Assembly (NCBI RefSeq): GCF_014646155.1
Contig: NZ_BMMX01000003.1
Span: 265,315-322,398, forward strand
DNA length: 57,084 bases
Direction of reading: 5' to 3'
Source: Mangrovihabitans endophyticus
Lineage (GTDB): Bacteria; Actinomycetota; Actinomycetes; Mycobacteriales; Micromonosporaceae
Shown here: in pieces, positions 23,469-32,495 of the stretch
How the letters are laid out: each line of letters begins with the position of its first letter
Position numbering within the stretch: position 1 is the stretch's first letter
Translations under genes and position numbers: made by a program
Notes under the pieces: generated by a model
What the model was told of the DNA's origin: nothing
The model's database searches: none
The model's input: the letters and a program-made list of their open reading frames with translations, nothing else

Positions 23469-24632
23469 TCACGCGTCCGGTGAGGTGGTCATGATGCCCA
23501 GGCACATCTCGTCGCTGGTGCCTTCTCCCCAGACCACGTAACGCGGCGGGAGGGTCTTCAACTGGGGCAGTCGTGCGCGCAGGGACGCGTCGTGCGTACA
23601 GGTGAGCCGGACTTTGTCTCCGGCCTTGAGGTGGACGGGCCGGTCGAGGATCTGCAAGGCCTGGTTGTCAAAGTCGAACGACGGGACGTCGAGCAAGGTC
23701 TGCGCGGTGGCTGTGCCCGGGTTGAGTTCGATCTTGATGGAGCGGCCGAGCAGGTGCATGTGGCCACGGGTAGCGTAGACCGTCATCGGGGCCGGTATCC
23801 TCTTGTCGCAGCTCTGGGTGTTTCCCGGCTGGGGTTTGCCGCCGCTGCACATTTTCAGGAGCCTCCCGGCCTGGTCCGGGGTGCCGGGCGAGCGCTTGGC
23901 CACGTCCGCGACTGCGGCGTCCCGGTCGCAGAGCGGTCCGGTCTCGCCGGCGGGGCAGGGCAGTTCGATCGGGGCGACGACGTTGGTTGTGGTCAGTGGC
24001 ACGGTGTTCGCCGTCCCGTCGGTGAGCCGCAGCCGGACCGAAGACTGGTCGCTACCTACGGCCTTGCCGCCGCTGGCCAGCAGGTTGTAGTGGACCTGCA
24101 GGACGATGAGGCTGCCCGGTTTCATGGCGTAGCCGGCGTCGCGGTCGAGCAGGGTCTCCTTGCCTCCGGGGGTCCAGACGTCGACCCAGGCCGAGCCCTG
24201 CAGGCCGTCGTTGCCGAAGCACGTGTAACCCTCGCCGGGTGCGGCGGCGTCCTTGGCCCGGGCTTCGGCGGCGTGCTCCGGAGACACGACGAATATGATG
24301 GCGTGGTGCGCGATCGCCGGGTTCTGCGGCTCGAACTGGCTGCCGGTCAGGTATGCCGGGGCGGTGAGCTTCGGGTCGATGACCATGCATCGGTAGTCGT
24401 CGGTGCCGCCCGCCGGAGGGGCCGGGGTGTACGGCCGGCTCATGCCCAGATTCTGGAACCGCTCACCGGTACGCAGGGGCAGCGCCGCCGCGTTCGCGGC
24501 CGTGCCGGAGTGTTGATGCGTACCGGGACTCGTATTCGTACTCGCGGATTCAGAGTTGCCGGAGCACGCGGCGAGCGCGGGCAGCAGAGTGAGGGCCGCC
24601 ATGGCAGCGGTCCCGGCTCGACGGGAATTCAT
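23469..24632 (-). CDS. Lipoprotein copper type II monooxygenase (PHM/DBH fold)
   Basis: 387 residues. A lipobox (LAACSG, Cys23) indicates a lipid-anchored exported protein. The two beta-sandwich domains of peptidylglycine/dopamine monooxygenases are indicated by all expected copper ligands: His109-His110 (IAHHAII) and His181 (QVHYN) for one copper, His291 and His293 (RGHMHLLG) and Met376 (DEMCLG) for the other. Several Cys could form the conserved disulfides. Bacterial members are poorly studied; the substrate, and whether ascorbate is the reductant, are unknown. It is divergent from the histidine kinase gene. Confidence 0.85.
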   Translation of the reverse strand: MNSRRAGTAAMAALTLLPALAACSGNSESASTNTSPGTHQHSGTAANAAALPLRTGERFQNLGMSRPYTPAPPAGGTDDYRCMVIDPKLTAPAYLTGSQFEPQNPAIAHHAIIFVVSPEHAAEARAKDAAAPGEGYTCFGNDGLQGSAWVDVWTPGGKETLLDRDAGYAMKPGSLIVLQVHYNLLASGGKAVGSDQSSVRLRLTDGTANTVPLTTTNVVAPIELPCPAGETGPLCDRDAAVADVAKRSPGTPDQAGRLLKMCSGGKPQPGNTQSCDKRIPAPMTVYATRGHMHLLGRSIKIELNPGTATAQTLLDVPSFDFDNQALQILDRPVHLKAGDKVRLTCTHDASLRARLPQLKTLPPRYVVWGEGTSDEMCLGIMTTSPDA

Positions 24633-24777
24633 AAAACGGCATATTTCCGCCGGCGGATCCTGGTCGGCAATCGGCTCGTTGTAGGCACATCACTCTGGTG
24701 CCCACGCACCAGAGGGCGCGCAGAGATACTGCGATCTGACGACGTCGCGCCGCGGGCACCCGCATAGGCTGGCGTAG

Positions 24778-25965
24778 ATGAATCTGGATCGGCTGTGGAC
24801 CGGATTCGGGCGAAGCATCCGGCGGCATCCGCTGCTGGCCGACGCGTTGCTCGCGCTGGCCTTGGCCGTCGTGTCGGTCGGCATCATCTTCATCGATGCG
24901 CCGGCCCGCGCGCTGCCTGCCCCCGACGCGGGACAGGTCTTCGCCTTCGTCCTCGCCCTGGCCGCGATCACCATACGCCGCTGGTTCACCCTCACGAGCC
25001 TGGTTCTCGTCGTCGCTGCCGCCGTCGTCCTCCTCGTCTTGCAGCATCGGGAGAGGCCGGCACTGACCATAGCGGTAGCGGTGCTCACCTACACGTACGC
25101 CACCCGGGCTGATCGGCGGCGCGGGTGGATTGCCGCCGGCCTCACCGCGACCGTCCTGATCCTCGCCGACCTGCTATGGCACGAGAGCGGCGGCGATCGG
25201 TTCGCCATCTTCCTCTGGCCCGGCATCGGCGCGGCGGCAGGCGATGCCGCCCGCAGCCACCGGGCCTACATCGCCGAGGCGGAGGAACGCGCCCGGCAGG
25301 CGGAACAGTCCCGCGACGAGGAAGTCAGGTTACGTGTCGCCGAGGAGCGGATGCGGGTCGCCCGCGAGCTGCACGACGTCGTGGCCCACCGGATAGCAGC
25401 CGTCAAGGTGCAGGCGACCGGAGCACGGCACATCCTGACGTACCGGCCCGAGCAGGTAGCGCCCGCGCTCGACCACATCAGCCGGCTCTCCGACACCGTC
25501 CTGCGGGAAATGGGGTCGGTGATCGGGCTGCTGCGCCATTCCGCCAACGACGCCGTTCCCGGAAACGCCCCCGTGCCCGGCCTCTCGCGGCTTCGGGGCC
25601 TGCTCGACGAGTTCACCACCGCCGGCCTGCACATCCGGCACCGGCAGGTCGGCGCCGCCCGGACGCTGCCGGTTCTCGCGGACCTCGCCGCCTACCGGAT
25701 CATCCAGGAAGGTCTGACGAACGCCCACAAGTACGGCGACGGCGCCGCCGACCTGACCGTCACCTACACCGCCGGCGGAGTCACCGTCGACATCCGCAAC
25801 ACCATCGGCGTACGGCCCGCCCCGCACGGCACCGGCTACGGCGTCATCGGGATGAGCGAACGAGTAGCCACGACCGGCGGCACCTTCACCGCGGGGCCGA
25901 CCACGAAGGAGCATTACACCGTGCACGCCGAGCTGTCCGCCCCGATCGTGGCACCGGCACGATGA
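24778..25965 (+). CDS. Sensor histidine kinase (HisKA_3 type)
   Basis: 395 residues. Several N-terminal membrane segments (about residues 20-38, 52-68, 72-90, 95-107, 117-134) lead to the dimerisation helix ERMRVARELHDVVAHRIAAVKVQ with phospho-acceptor His199, then a HATPase_c domain (IIQEGLTNAHKYG as N-box, GTGYGVIGMSERV as G-box). This is a NarL-class sensor kinase. Its stop overlaps the start of the response regulator by 4 bases. The signal is unknown; there is hardly any extracellular loop, so it may sense through the membrane. Confidence 0.93.
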   Translation: MNLDRLWTGFGRSIRRHPLLADALLALALAVVSVGIIFIDAPARALPAPDAGQVFAFVLALAAITIRRWFTLTSLVLVVAAAVVLLVLQHRERPALTIAVAVLTYTYATRADRRRGWIAAGLTATVLILADLLWHESGGDRFAIFLWPGIGAAAGDAARSHRAYIAEAEERARQAEQSRDEEVRLRVAEERMRVARELHDVVAHRIAAVKVQATGARHILTYRPEQVAPALDHISRLSDTVLREMGSVIGLLRHSANDAVPGNAPVPGLSRLRGLLDEFTTAGLHIRHRQVGAARTLPVLADLAAYRIIQEGLTNAHKYGDGAADLTVTYTAGGVTVDIRNTIGVRPAPHGTGYGVIGMSERVATTGGTFTAGPTTKEHYTVHAELSAPIVAPAR

Positions 25966-26633
25966 CCATCCACCTGCTGCTCGCCGACGACCAGCCACTC
26001 ATCCGCGCCGGTTTCAGGATGTTCGTCGACCCGGAGCCCGACGTCGAGGTGGTCGGCGAGGCCAGTTCCGGGGCAGAGGCCGTCGAGCTGGCCCGCGCGC
26101 TCAACGCAGACGTCGTCCTGATGGATCTGCGCATGCCGGAGATGGACGGTATCGAGGCCACCCGGCGCATAGCGAACGCCGACGACCTCGACGACGTCCG
26201 TGTCCTCGTGCTGACCACGTTCGACGACGACGAAAACGTCGTTCGTGCCCTGCGCGCCGGAGCCAGCGGCTTTCTCGGCAAACACGTCCAGCCCGCGGAG
26301 CTCGTGCACGCCATCCGCGTCGTGGCGGCCGGCGAGGCGTTGCTTTCCCCTGCCGCCACCAAGAGCCTGATCACCCGTTTCCTGGACCAGCCGACGTCCG
26401 AAGCCCTGCCGGACCACCCCGAACTGGAGAAACTCACCGCCCGCGAACAGGAAGTCCTCACCCTGGTGGCGTACGGCCTGACCAACGACGAGATCGCCGA
26501 CCGGCTGTACGTTTCACCCTTCACCGTACGGTCGCACGTCGCCCGATCCATGACGAAACTCGGGGCCCGCGACCGCGCACAACTCGTGGTGATCGCCTAT
26601 CAGGGCGGCCTGATCGCGCCGTGGCATGGCTGA
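25962..26633 (+). CDS. NarL/LuxR-type response regulator
   Basis: 223 residues. The receiver domain has the acidic pair DD (residues 9-10), phospho-acceptor Asp55 (VVLMDLRMPEMDG), Thr in VLTTFDDDE and Lys in FLGKHVQP. The C-terminal LuxR HTH reads LTAREQEVLTLVAYGLTNDEIADRLYVSPFTVRSHVARSMTKLGARDRAQLV. It is translationally coupled to the kinase. A fragment similar to its linker region lies at 54024-54113. Confidence 0.95.
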   Translation: MTIHLLLADDQPLIRAGFRMFVDPEPDVEVVGEASSGAEAVELARALNADVVLMDLRMPEMDGIEATRRIANADDLDDVRVLVLTTFDDDENVVRALRAGASGFLGKHVQPAELVHAIRVVAAGEALLSPAATKSLITRFLDQPTSEALPDHPELEKLTAREQEVLTLVAYGLTNDEIADRLYVSPFTVRSHVARSMTKLGARDRAQLVVIAYQGGLIAPWHG

Positions 26634-26855
26634 TGTCAGGGGTCGCCGCCCCGGTCGGCATCCACGCCGTACCCCGTCGAAGACCTGTCGCCCGCTCGGG
26701 CGGTGATGCGGAGGCCGGGCACCCGCCGGATGCGGTCCGCCGGATGCGGAACCCGATGCGAAATAATCCGTGGCGGGTTGTCGTATCGGCGGGATGTCGT
26801 TCGTGGTGATGGCAGGCGGTCATCGGAGCCGCCCGGAAAGTTGAGGAGAGCTGAG

Positions 26856-27218
26856 ATGACGCACTACCTGCTGAGCGTGCATGGTCCGGCCGAGCGCAAC
26901 GAGTTCGGCAACTACGGCTCCAAGCAGGAGATGGAGGAGGCGTTCGCCGCGACCGGAGCCTTCAACGACAAGCTGCAGGCCACGGGCTACTGGGTCTTCG
27001 CCGGCGGCCTTGCGGCGGCATCGACGGCGACCGTCGTGGACGGCCAGGGCGAGGCCCCGGTCCTGACCGACGGCCCGTACCTGGAGACCAAGGAGATCAT
27101 CGGCGGTTTCTGGGTCATCGACGCGCCCGACCTGGACGTGGCGCTCAAGCTTGCCGCCGAGGGATCGAAGGCATGCCGCGGCAAGGTCGAGGTCCGGCCG
27201 TTCGACGGCCTCGCCTGA
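26856..27218 (+). CDS. YCII/DGPF-family protein, partner of ECF42 sigma
   Basis: 120 residues from ATG 26856, after GAGGAGAGCTGAG. The domain carries MTHYLLSVHGP, FAGGLAAASTATVVDGQGEAPVLTDGPYLETKEIIGGFWVIDAPDLDVALKLA and a final RPFDG, the DGPF/YCII-related signature. Such proteins are encoded next to ECF42 sigma factors, as here (31-base gap). Their enzymatic role is not known; they need not act as anti-sigma factors. Confidence 0.92.
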   Translation: MTHYLLSVHGPAERNEFGNYGSKQEMEEAFAATGAFNDKLQATGYWVFAGGLAAASTATVVDGQGEAPVLTDGPYLETKEIIGGFWVIDAPDLDVALKLAAEGSKACRGKVEVRPFDGLA

Positions 27219-27249
27219 GCGGGCTCGGCCGGAAGAGCCCGGGGAAATA

Positions 27250-28461
27250 ATGGACAGCGGGACGGCGGCCGTCGAGCGGGTCTTCCGCGAACAGTACGGC
27301 CGCCTGATCGCCTCGCTGGTACGCCGCTTCGGCGACATCGACATCGCCGAGGAAGCAGCCGGCGAGGCTCTGGTGGCCGCGCTGCAGCGATGGCCGGAGG
27401 CCGGTGTGCCGCCCAATCCCGGTGGCTGGCTGACCACCACCGCGGGTAACCGCGCGATCGACCAGATCCGCCGCGACAAGCAGCGCGACGCCAAGCATCA
27501 GGCGGCTCTCATGCAGTACGACGACTCGCCCCACGATTCCACCGGACCGATCGAGGACGACCGGCTACGGCTGTTGTTCACCTGCTGCCACCCGGCGCTG
27601 GCCCCGGACGCACGGATCGCGCTGACGCTGCGACTGCTCGGTGGACTGAGCACGCCCGAGATCGCGCAAGCGTTCCTCGTGCCCGAAACCACCATGGCGC
27701 AACGCCTCACCCGGGCGAAGAAGAAGATCGCGGCGGCGAAGGTGCCGTACCGGATACCCGAGACCACCGACCTGCCCGAACGGCTCGGCGGTGTGCTCAC
27801 GGTACTGTTCCTGGTCTTCAACGAGGGCTACCTCGCCACCGGTGACGGCGACCCGGTTCGTGCCGAGCTCACCGGCGAGGCCATCCGGCTGACCCGGATC
27901 CTGCGCCAACTGCTGCCCGACCAGCCGGAGGTGACGGGTCTGCTCGGGCTGCTGGTGCTCATCGAGGCCCGGCGCGAGGCTCGCGTCCGCGATGGACAGT
28001 TGGTCCCACTCCTCGAACAGGACCGCGCCGGCTGGAACCGAGCCTTGATCGACGAAGGTCACACCCTGGTCCGCGAGTGCCTGGCGATCAACCAACCCGG
28101 CCGTTACCAGATACTGGCCGCGATCAACGCCGTCCACACCGACGCCTTCACCGCGGCGGACACCGACTGGTCGCAAGTCCTCGCCCTCTACGATCGGCTG
28201 ACCCGGCTCGACCCGTCCCCGATCGTCGCGCTCAACCGCGCCGTCGCGGTCGCCGAACTCGACGGCCCGGCAGTTGCCCTCGCCCTGGTCGATCGGCTCC
28301 CACTGGCCGGCTACCACGCCTGGCACGCCACCCGCGCCGACCTGCTGCGCCGACTCGGCCGCAGTGCCGAAGCGAAACTGGCCTACGCCGCCGCCGTCGC
28401 CGCCACCCACAACTCCGCCGAGCGCGCTTACCTGACTCGCAAACGCGGCGAACTGGTCTGA
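27250..28461 (+). CDS. ECF42-type RNA polymerase sigma factor
   Basis: 403 residues from ATG 27250. Sigma region 2 (VFREQYGRLIASLVRRFGDIDIAEEAAGEALVAAL and PPNPGGWLTTTAGNRAIDQIRRD) and region 4 (DARIALTLRLLGGLSTPEIAQAFLVPETTMAQRLTRAKKKI) are followed by a 200-residue C-terminal TPR-like extension (LFNEGY-type start, PSPIVALNRAVAVAE, LLRRLGRSAEAKLAYAAAVA). This extension and the DGPF neighbour define ECF42. In that group the extension is reported to be needed for activity in place of an anti-sigma factor. Confidence 0.93.
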   Translation: MDSGTAAVERVFREQYGRLIASLVRRFGDIDIAEEAAGEALVAALQRWPEAGVPPNPGGWLTTTAGNRAIDQIRRDKQRDAKHQAALMQYDDSPHDSTGPIEDDRLRLLFTCCHPALAPDARIALTLRLLGGLSTPEIAQAFLVPETTMAQRLTRAKKKIAAAKVPYRIPETTDLPERLGGVLTVLFLVFNEGYLATGDGDPVRAELTGEAIRLTRILRQLLPDQPEVTGLLGLLVLIEARREARVRDGQLVPLLEQDRAGWNRALIDEGHTLVRECLAINQPGRYQILAAINAVHTDAFTAADTDWSQVLALYDRLTRLDPSPIVALNRAVAVAELDGPAVALALVDRLPLAGYHAWHATRADLLRRLGRSAEAKLAYAAAVAATHNSAERAYLTRKRGELV

Positions 28462-28593
28462 GCGGCCACGGCCGAAGTCGACATCGGCCTCCACGCGACG
28501 GAGGATGTCCACGCGTCCGGCGTAGAATTCCGAGGAAGTCTCAACATCCGGCCAAGGCACCCGGGTGCGTCATGAGAACGGAAGGATCGACCG

Positions 28594-29412
28594 ATGGGCG
28601 AATGGGCCGCGGAGGCTACCGATGGCGAGGCGATCACCCGGTTGGATACCGGTGTGGCGCATATCGCGCGGGTTTACGACTACCTGCTCGGTGGCAAGGA
28701 CAACTTCGCCAGCGACCGCGTGGCGGGCGATGAACTCGTGAAGGTCATGCCCTCCATCGTGCCCGGTGTCCGTGGATGCCGCGGGTTCCTGGTCCGGGTG
28801 GTGCGGTACCTGGCGGCCGAGGCCGGAATCCGCCAGTTCCTCGACATCGGTACGGGACTGCCCACGGCGAACAACACCCACGAGACGGCCCAGCAGGCAG
28901 CCCCCGAGAGTCGGGTCGTGTACGTGGACAACGACCCCTTGGTACTGGTGCATGCACGGGCGCTGCTGACCAGCAGCCCGCAGGGGAAAACCGCGTACCT
29001 CGACGCCGACCTGCGCGATCCCGGGAAGATTCTTGAGGAAGCGGCCGACACTTTGGACTTCAGCCGTCCGGTCGCAGTCATGCTCGTCGGGGTGCTGCAC
29101 TGCATCCCCGACGACGGCGATCCATGGGGGATCGTGGACCAGATCGTGGCGGCATTGTCGCCGGGCAGCTACCTGGTTGTCGGCCAGCCGGCCAACGATA
29201 TCCAAGCCGAGGCCGAGGAGGGCGCCGCGGGACTGAACGACAGGCTCGCCGAACCTGTCACCTTCCGAACCCGCGACCAGATCGGCCGGTTCCTCAACGG
29301 GCTGGAGATCCTGGAACCCGGAATCGTCCAGTACCCGCACTGGCGGCCGGACCCCGACGCCGAGCCGATCCCGGACACCCCGGCCTGGTGCGCGGTCGCT
29401 CGCAAGAACTAG
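28594..29412 (+). CDS. SAM-dependent methyltransferase (DUF574 type)
   Basis: 272 residues. The start region RVYDYLLGGKDNFASDR is diagnostic for the actinobacterial DUF574/Methyltransf_19 family. The SAM-binding motif is FLDIGTGLPTANNTHE, followed by VVYVDNDPLVLVHARALL and SRPVAVMLVGVLHCIPDD. It ends RPDPDAEPIPDTPAWCAVARK. Family members are numerous in Streptomyces-type genomes and mostly without known substrates. It stands alone with 130 bases upstream. Confidence 0.93.
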   Translation: MGEWAAEATDGEAITRLDTGVAHIARVYDYLLGGKDNFASDRVAGDELVKVMPSIVPGVRGCRGFLVRVVRYLAAEAGIRQFLDIGTGLPTANNTHETAQQAAPESRVVYVDNDPLVLVHARALLTSSPQGKTAYLDADLRDPGKILEEAADTLDFSRPVAVMLVGVLHCIPDDGDPWGIVDQIVAALSPGSYLVVGQPANDIQAEAEEGAAGLNDRLAEPVTFRTRDQIGRFLNGLEILEPGIVQYPHWRPDPDAEPIPDTPAWCAVARKN

Positions 29413-29483
29413 AACCCGCCAGCGCAGACCACGCGAGACAGGACCCCTGATGTCTGGTCCCGGCGAGGCCGAGCCACTATCGG

Positions 29484-30422
29484 CTATCGGCGCCCCCGGA
29501 GGATGACTTCGGCCCGGCCGTCGACCCGCATCTCCGCCCGGGTGCAGGCGGCCTTCGCGTCGGTGATCTCGCTGACCACGAGGGCGGCGGGTTCGACTCC
29601 GGCCCGCGCTGCAGCTTCACGGGCGTAGTCCGCCGCTGTTTCGAGCGGGTCGCAGCTATCCCTCAGGTGCTCTCTGAGGGCGCGGGCCAGCGAGGCCAGC
29701 GCCGGGTCGACGGACGTAGTGCCGTGCTCGACCGGGACGAGGACCACTCTGCGGGTCACGGCGTCGAGCGAGTAGTACGTGCACGTGTCGGTGCCGTCGG
29801 CCGCGCCACGCTCGGTCGTCACGGACCAGTCGTGGAGCCCGAGCCGGCTCAGCTCCCGCTCGGTGGCGGTCCGGGCAACCGCCAGCGGAAGACAATCCGA
29901 CCGTAGGCCGTCGATCCGGTCATCGAGCGCGGCGTCCAGCTCGATCAGGGTGGGATCTTGGCTGACGCCCGGCTCCAGCCGCGTCCAACCTTTGTCCGGC
30001 AGGGTGCCGGCGGTGACGACGTCGGTCCCACCGTGCCCGTTGTCGTAGGCGACCAAGGGCGGGGCGTCGGCTCCGGTCTCCCGCTTCCACTCGGCGGCGC
30101 AGTCGGCGACCGGATCCCCCGTGATCGGCTTGACCACTGAGATCGAGCCGTCGGCGATGTGACACCCGTTGGCGGGGCCACCGTCGCCGCTACCGGTCAG
30201 CCCGGCCCAGGCCGCGCCACCGGCCGCCGCGACGGCGACACCGGCGAACACGGCGACCAGCCCGCGGGTCATCCGGGGCCGTTTGGCTCTCGGGGCCGCC
30301 GTCGCGGTGATCTGCTCGAACAAAGCTTGTCGAGCGTCCGGGTCGGCCTGCAGGCCGACCTCATGGTCGCTGATCAGCGACAGCCGACGGATGTATTCCT
30401 GCGTGCGGTGCTCGGTGTTCAC
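29484..30422 (-). CDS. Membrane protein co-encoded with ECF sigma, possible anti-sigma factor
   Basis: 312 residues from GTG 30422, with AGGAGG upstream; its first four bases overlap the sigma stop. The first 50 residues are cytoplasmic (EYIRRLSLISDHEVGLQADPDARQALFEQI), then one membrane helix (GLVAVFAGVAVAAAGGAAWAG), then about 230 extracellular residues with four or more Cys. No HxxxCxxC zinc motif is visible. Position and topology suggest a regulator of the sigma factor or a signal receptor; similar proteins occur with many actinomycete ECF genes. Confidence 0.75.
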   Translation of the reverse strand: MNTEHRTQEYIRRLSLISDHEVGLQADPDARQALFEQITATAAPRAKRPRMTRGLVAVFAGVAVAAAGGAAWAGLTGSGDGGPANGCHIADGSISVVKPITGDPVADCAAEWKRETGADAPPLVAYDNGHGGTDVVTAGTLPDKGWTRLEPGVSQDPTLIELDAALDDRIDGLRSDCLPLAVARTATERELSRLGLHDWSVTTERGAADGTDTCTYYSLDAVTRRVVLVPVEHGTTSVDPALASLARALREHLRDSCDPLETAADYAREAAARAGVEPAALVVSEITDAKAACTRAEMRVDGRAEVILRGRR

Positions 30423-30964
30423 AGCGCCTCCTGCACGGTTGGCTGTTCGGTGATCCGTCGGACGCCTCCGACTCCCTGCCGCGCGAGTTCGCGGGCGAAC
30501 CGGGCGCGGGCCCGGTGCAGGCGGACCCGCGCCGTAGCCGGGGTGCATCCCAGCACGGAGCCGATCTGCGGCATGTCGAGTCCCTCCCAGCCGACGAGCA
30601 GCAGCAGCTCCCGATCGAGCTCGCTGAGCCGACGGAATGCCGCCGTGATGGCCGTGGCCTGCTCACCGGGTGCCGGTTCGGGCGGCATCGGCGCGACCGC
30701 GCGCGACAACCTCTCCCTGACGCGGCGGTAACGGTTCAGTCCTCGGTGATGGTTGGCCAGCACCCGGCGCGCGACGCCGTACAACCACAACCGGGCCTCG
30801 TCGTCCTCCGGCACGTCGGCCAACCGCCGCCACGCCGTCAGAAACGTCTCCGCTACAACATCGGCGGCGTCCTCCTGACTGTCGGTGCGGCGCAGCGCGT
30901 ACCCCAACAACCGGTCGTAGTTCGCGTCGTATATTCGCCCGAAGCGGGCGACATCGTCGGACAC
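30419..30964 (-). CDS. ECF RNA polymerase sigma factor
   Basis: About 181 residues from GTG 30964, chosen because AAGGAGG stands close upstream; ATG 31012 is an alternative. Region 2 is FGRIYDANYDRLLGYALRRTDSQEDAADVVAETFLTAWRRL with LWLYGVARRVLANHHRG; region 4 is RRLSELDRELLLLVGWEGLDMPQIGSVLGCTPATARVRLHRARARFAREL. It heads a two-gene operon with the membrane protein. Confidence 0.92.
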   Translation of the reverse strand: MSDDVARFGRIYDANYDRLLGYALRRTDSQEDAADVVAETFLTAWRRLADVPEDDEARLWLYGVARRVLANHHRGLNRYRRVRERLSRAVAPMPPEPAPGEQATAITAAFRRLSELDRELLLLVGWEGLDMPQIGSVLGCTPATARVRLHRARARFARELARQGVGGVRRITEQPTVQEAL

Positions 30965-31237
30965 CAGTCCTCCTTGACCGTCCGGCACCCGAGTAGGTGC
31001 TGCCAGGGTCATGTCCACCACTCCGGGAGCGTTACATCGGACCGCTCCGACGCGGCGAGATCCCCCATGGCCGGCCGTTGCGCAGGCAGCCTCCTCCGGC
31101 GGTTGAGTCGGCACAGCCGTGGCGCCGCACTCTGGGAGAAGCGCTTGTGAACGCTCGGCATGAATGCGCTCGGGCTGGTTACCGCATCGGAGAACTCGCC
31201 GGGGCGCACGCTCGGTCCACGACGAAGTAGATCAACG

Positions 31238-31807
31238 TCATGTCGATTGCGGAGTCGCGACGGGTGGGCCGACCGGAGGGTCGGTGGCAACGTTCATCGC
31301 TGCGGCGAGGATGGTCAGGATCGGGATCACCGCTTGGGGTGCGAGTTCGTACTCGCCGCGACGCTTCTGTGTGATCAGCCCCGCCCCCTGCAGCGCCCGC
31401 AGGTGATGGTAGAGCTGGCCGCTGGTCGTCTCCCCCTGGCTCGCGCCGAGCGCCTCCTGAAGGTCGACGTTGGTGCGGCGGCCCTCGCGCAGAAGCGCCC
31501 CGAGCAACGCCAGCCGCGGCAGGCTGCCGAGGGATTCCAGGATGCCGGCCGCCGGACCCCAGTCCGCCGGCAGTAGCTCGGCCAGCGGTATCTGCCTGGC
31601 CCAAAGCAGTTCCCTCCCGGCCACGTACCCCGCATAGCCCACCGTCCCGGGCAGGGACTGCTCCTCGGCCTCGCGGCGCCAGCCATGCAGCACCCCCATC
31701 AGCGGGTTCGCACCTCGCGCGGTACGCCTCGGCGCGGTTCCGCCGTCGATCCGGCTCTCCAGTCGGGCGATCCGTTGCTCAAGTTCGTCAAGCCTGTTGT
31801 CGCTCAT
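31238..31807 (-). CDS. ArsR-type helix-turn-helix regulator
   Basis: 189 residues. A short N-terminal coiled coil (LDELEQRIARLESRID) precedes a linker and a winged-helix domain: GSLPRLALLGALLREGRRTNVDLQEALGASQGETTSGQLYHHLRALQGAGLITQKRRGEYELAP. This is the HTH_20/ArsR-like fold with no visible metal-binding Cys cluster. It is divergent from the ECF gene at 31977 across 169 bases. Confidence 0.88.
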   Translation of the reverse strand: MSDNRLDELEQRIARLESRIDGGTAPRRTARGANPLMGVLHGWRREAEEQSLPGTVGYAGYVAGRELLWARQIPLAELLPADWGPAAGILESLGSLPRLALLGALLREGRRTNVDLQEALGASQGETTSGQLYHHLRALQGAGLITQKRRGEYELAPQAVIPILTILAAAMNVATDPPVGPPVATPQST

Positions 31808-31976
31808 GACCCTCTTTCGTTGCTCCGTAACTACGAACTAGCGTAGAGGACCGGCGGCAGGCTTGCAACGCAGGTTCAGAGAACGGCTGGAGCAAGCCTC
31901 GCGCGAGGATCGCGTCTTCCATTCGCCGATGAACCTCCTGGGCCTGCGCGCCGACTGAATGGGTGAAGGAGGGTCG

Positions 31977-32495
31977 ATGACTGATGAGTTACTGGTGATC
32001 CGCTGTCAGTTGGGTGAGCGGGAAGCGTTCGCCGAGTTGGTACGAGACTGGCATCCGGTGGTCGAGCGATACGTCGGCCGGATGCTCGGCAGGTCTGACG
32101 ATGACGTGGTGCAGGAGATCTGGCTGGCGGTCTTCAGGGGGCTGCCCGGGCTGCGGCAGCCGGACCGGTTCGCCCCCTGGTTCTACGTGGTCGCCCGTCG
32201 CGCCGTGATGAACCAGTTGCGAGAGCAGTACCGGCGGCCGGAGTCCGAACCGGTCGGTGACCCGCTGGAGGCCGATGAGGCGGATGGTGTCGTCGACCGG
32301 GAGACGCTGGCCAGAGCGTTGGCGGCGCTTCCGGCCAGAGAGCGGGAGGTACTGATGCTGTTCTACCTCGAGGATCTGCCGGTGGGCGTCTGCGCGCAGA
32401 TCTGCGATGTTCCCGTCGGGACGGTGAAATCACGGCTGAACAGAGCCCGCAAGTTGTTGCACCTGGAACTGGTTCGGAAGGGATACCAGGCATGA
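31977..32495 (+). CDS. ECF RNA polymerase sigma factor
   Basis: 172 residues from ATG 31977, preceded by GAAGGAGGG. Region 2: GEREAFAELVRDWHPVVERYVGRML, DDDVVQEIWLAVFRGL, RFAPWFYVVARRAVMNQLREQYR. Region 4: LAALPAREREVLMLFYLEDLPVGVCAQICDVPVGTVKSRLNRARKLLHLEL. Overlaps the following membrane gene by 4 bases, so production of the two is coupled. Confidence 0.93.
   Translation: MTDELLVIRCQLGEREAFAELVRDWHPVVERYVGRMLGRSDDDVVQEIWLAVFRGLPGLRQPDRFAPWFYVVARRAVMNQLREQYRRPESEPVGDPLEADEADGVVDRETLARALAALPAREREVLMLFYLEDLPVGVCAQICDVPVGTVKSRLNRARKLLHLELVRKGYQA

Noticed and set aside
25125..25961. Upstream extension of the response-regulator frame
   Set aside because: It is out of frame with the histidine kinase and Arg-rich; ATG 25962 gives the normal receiver N-terminus.
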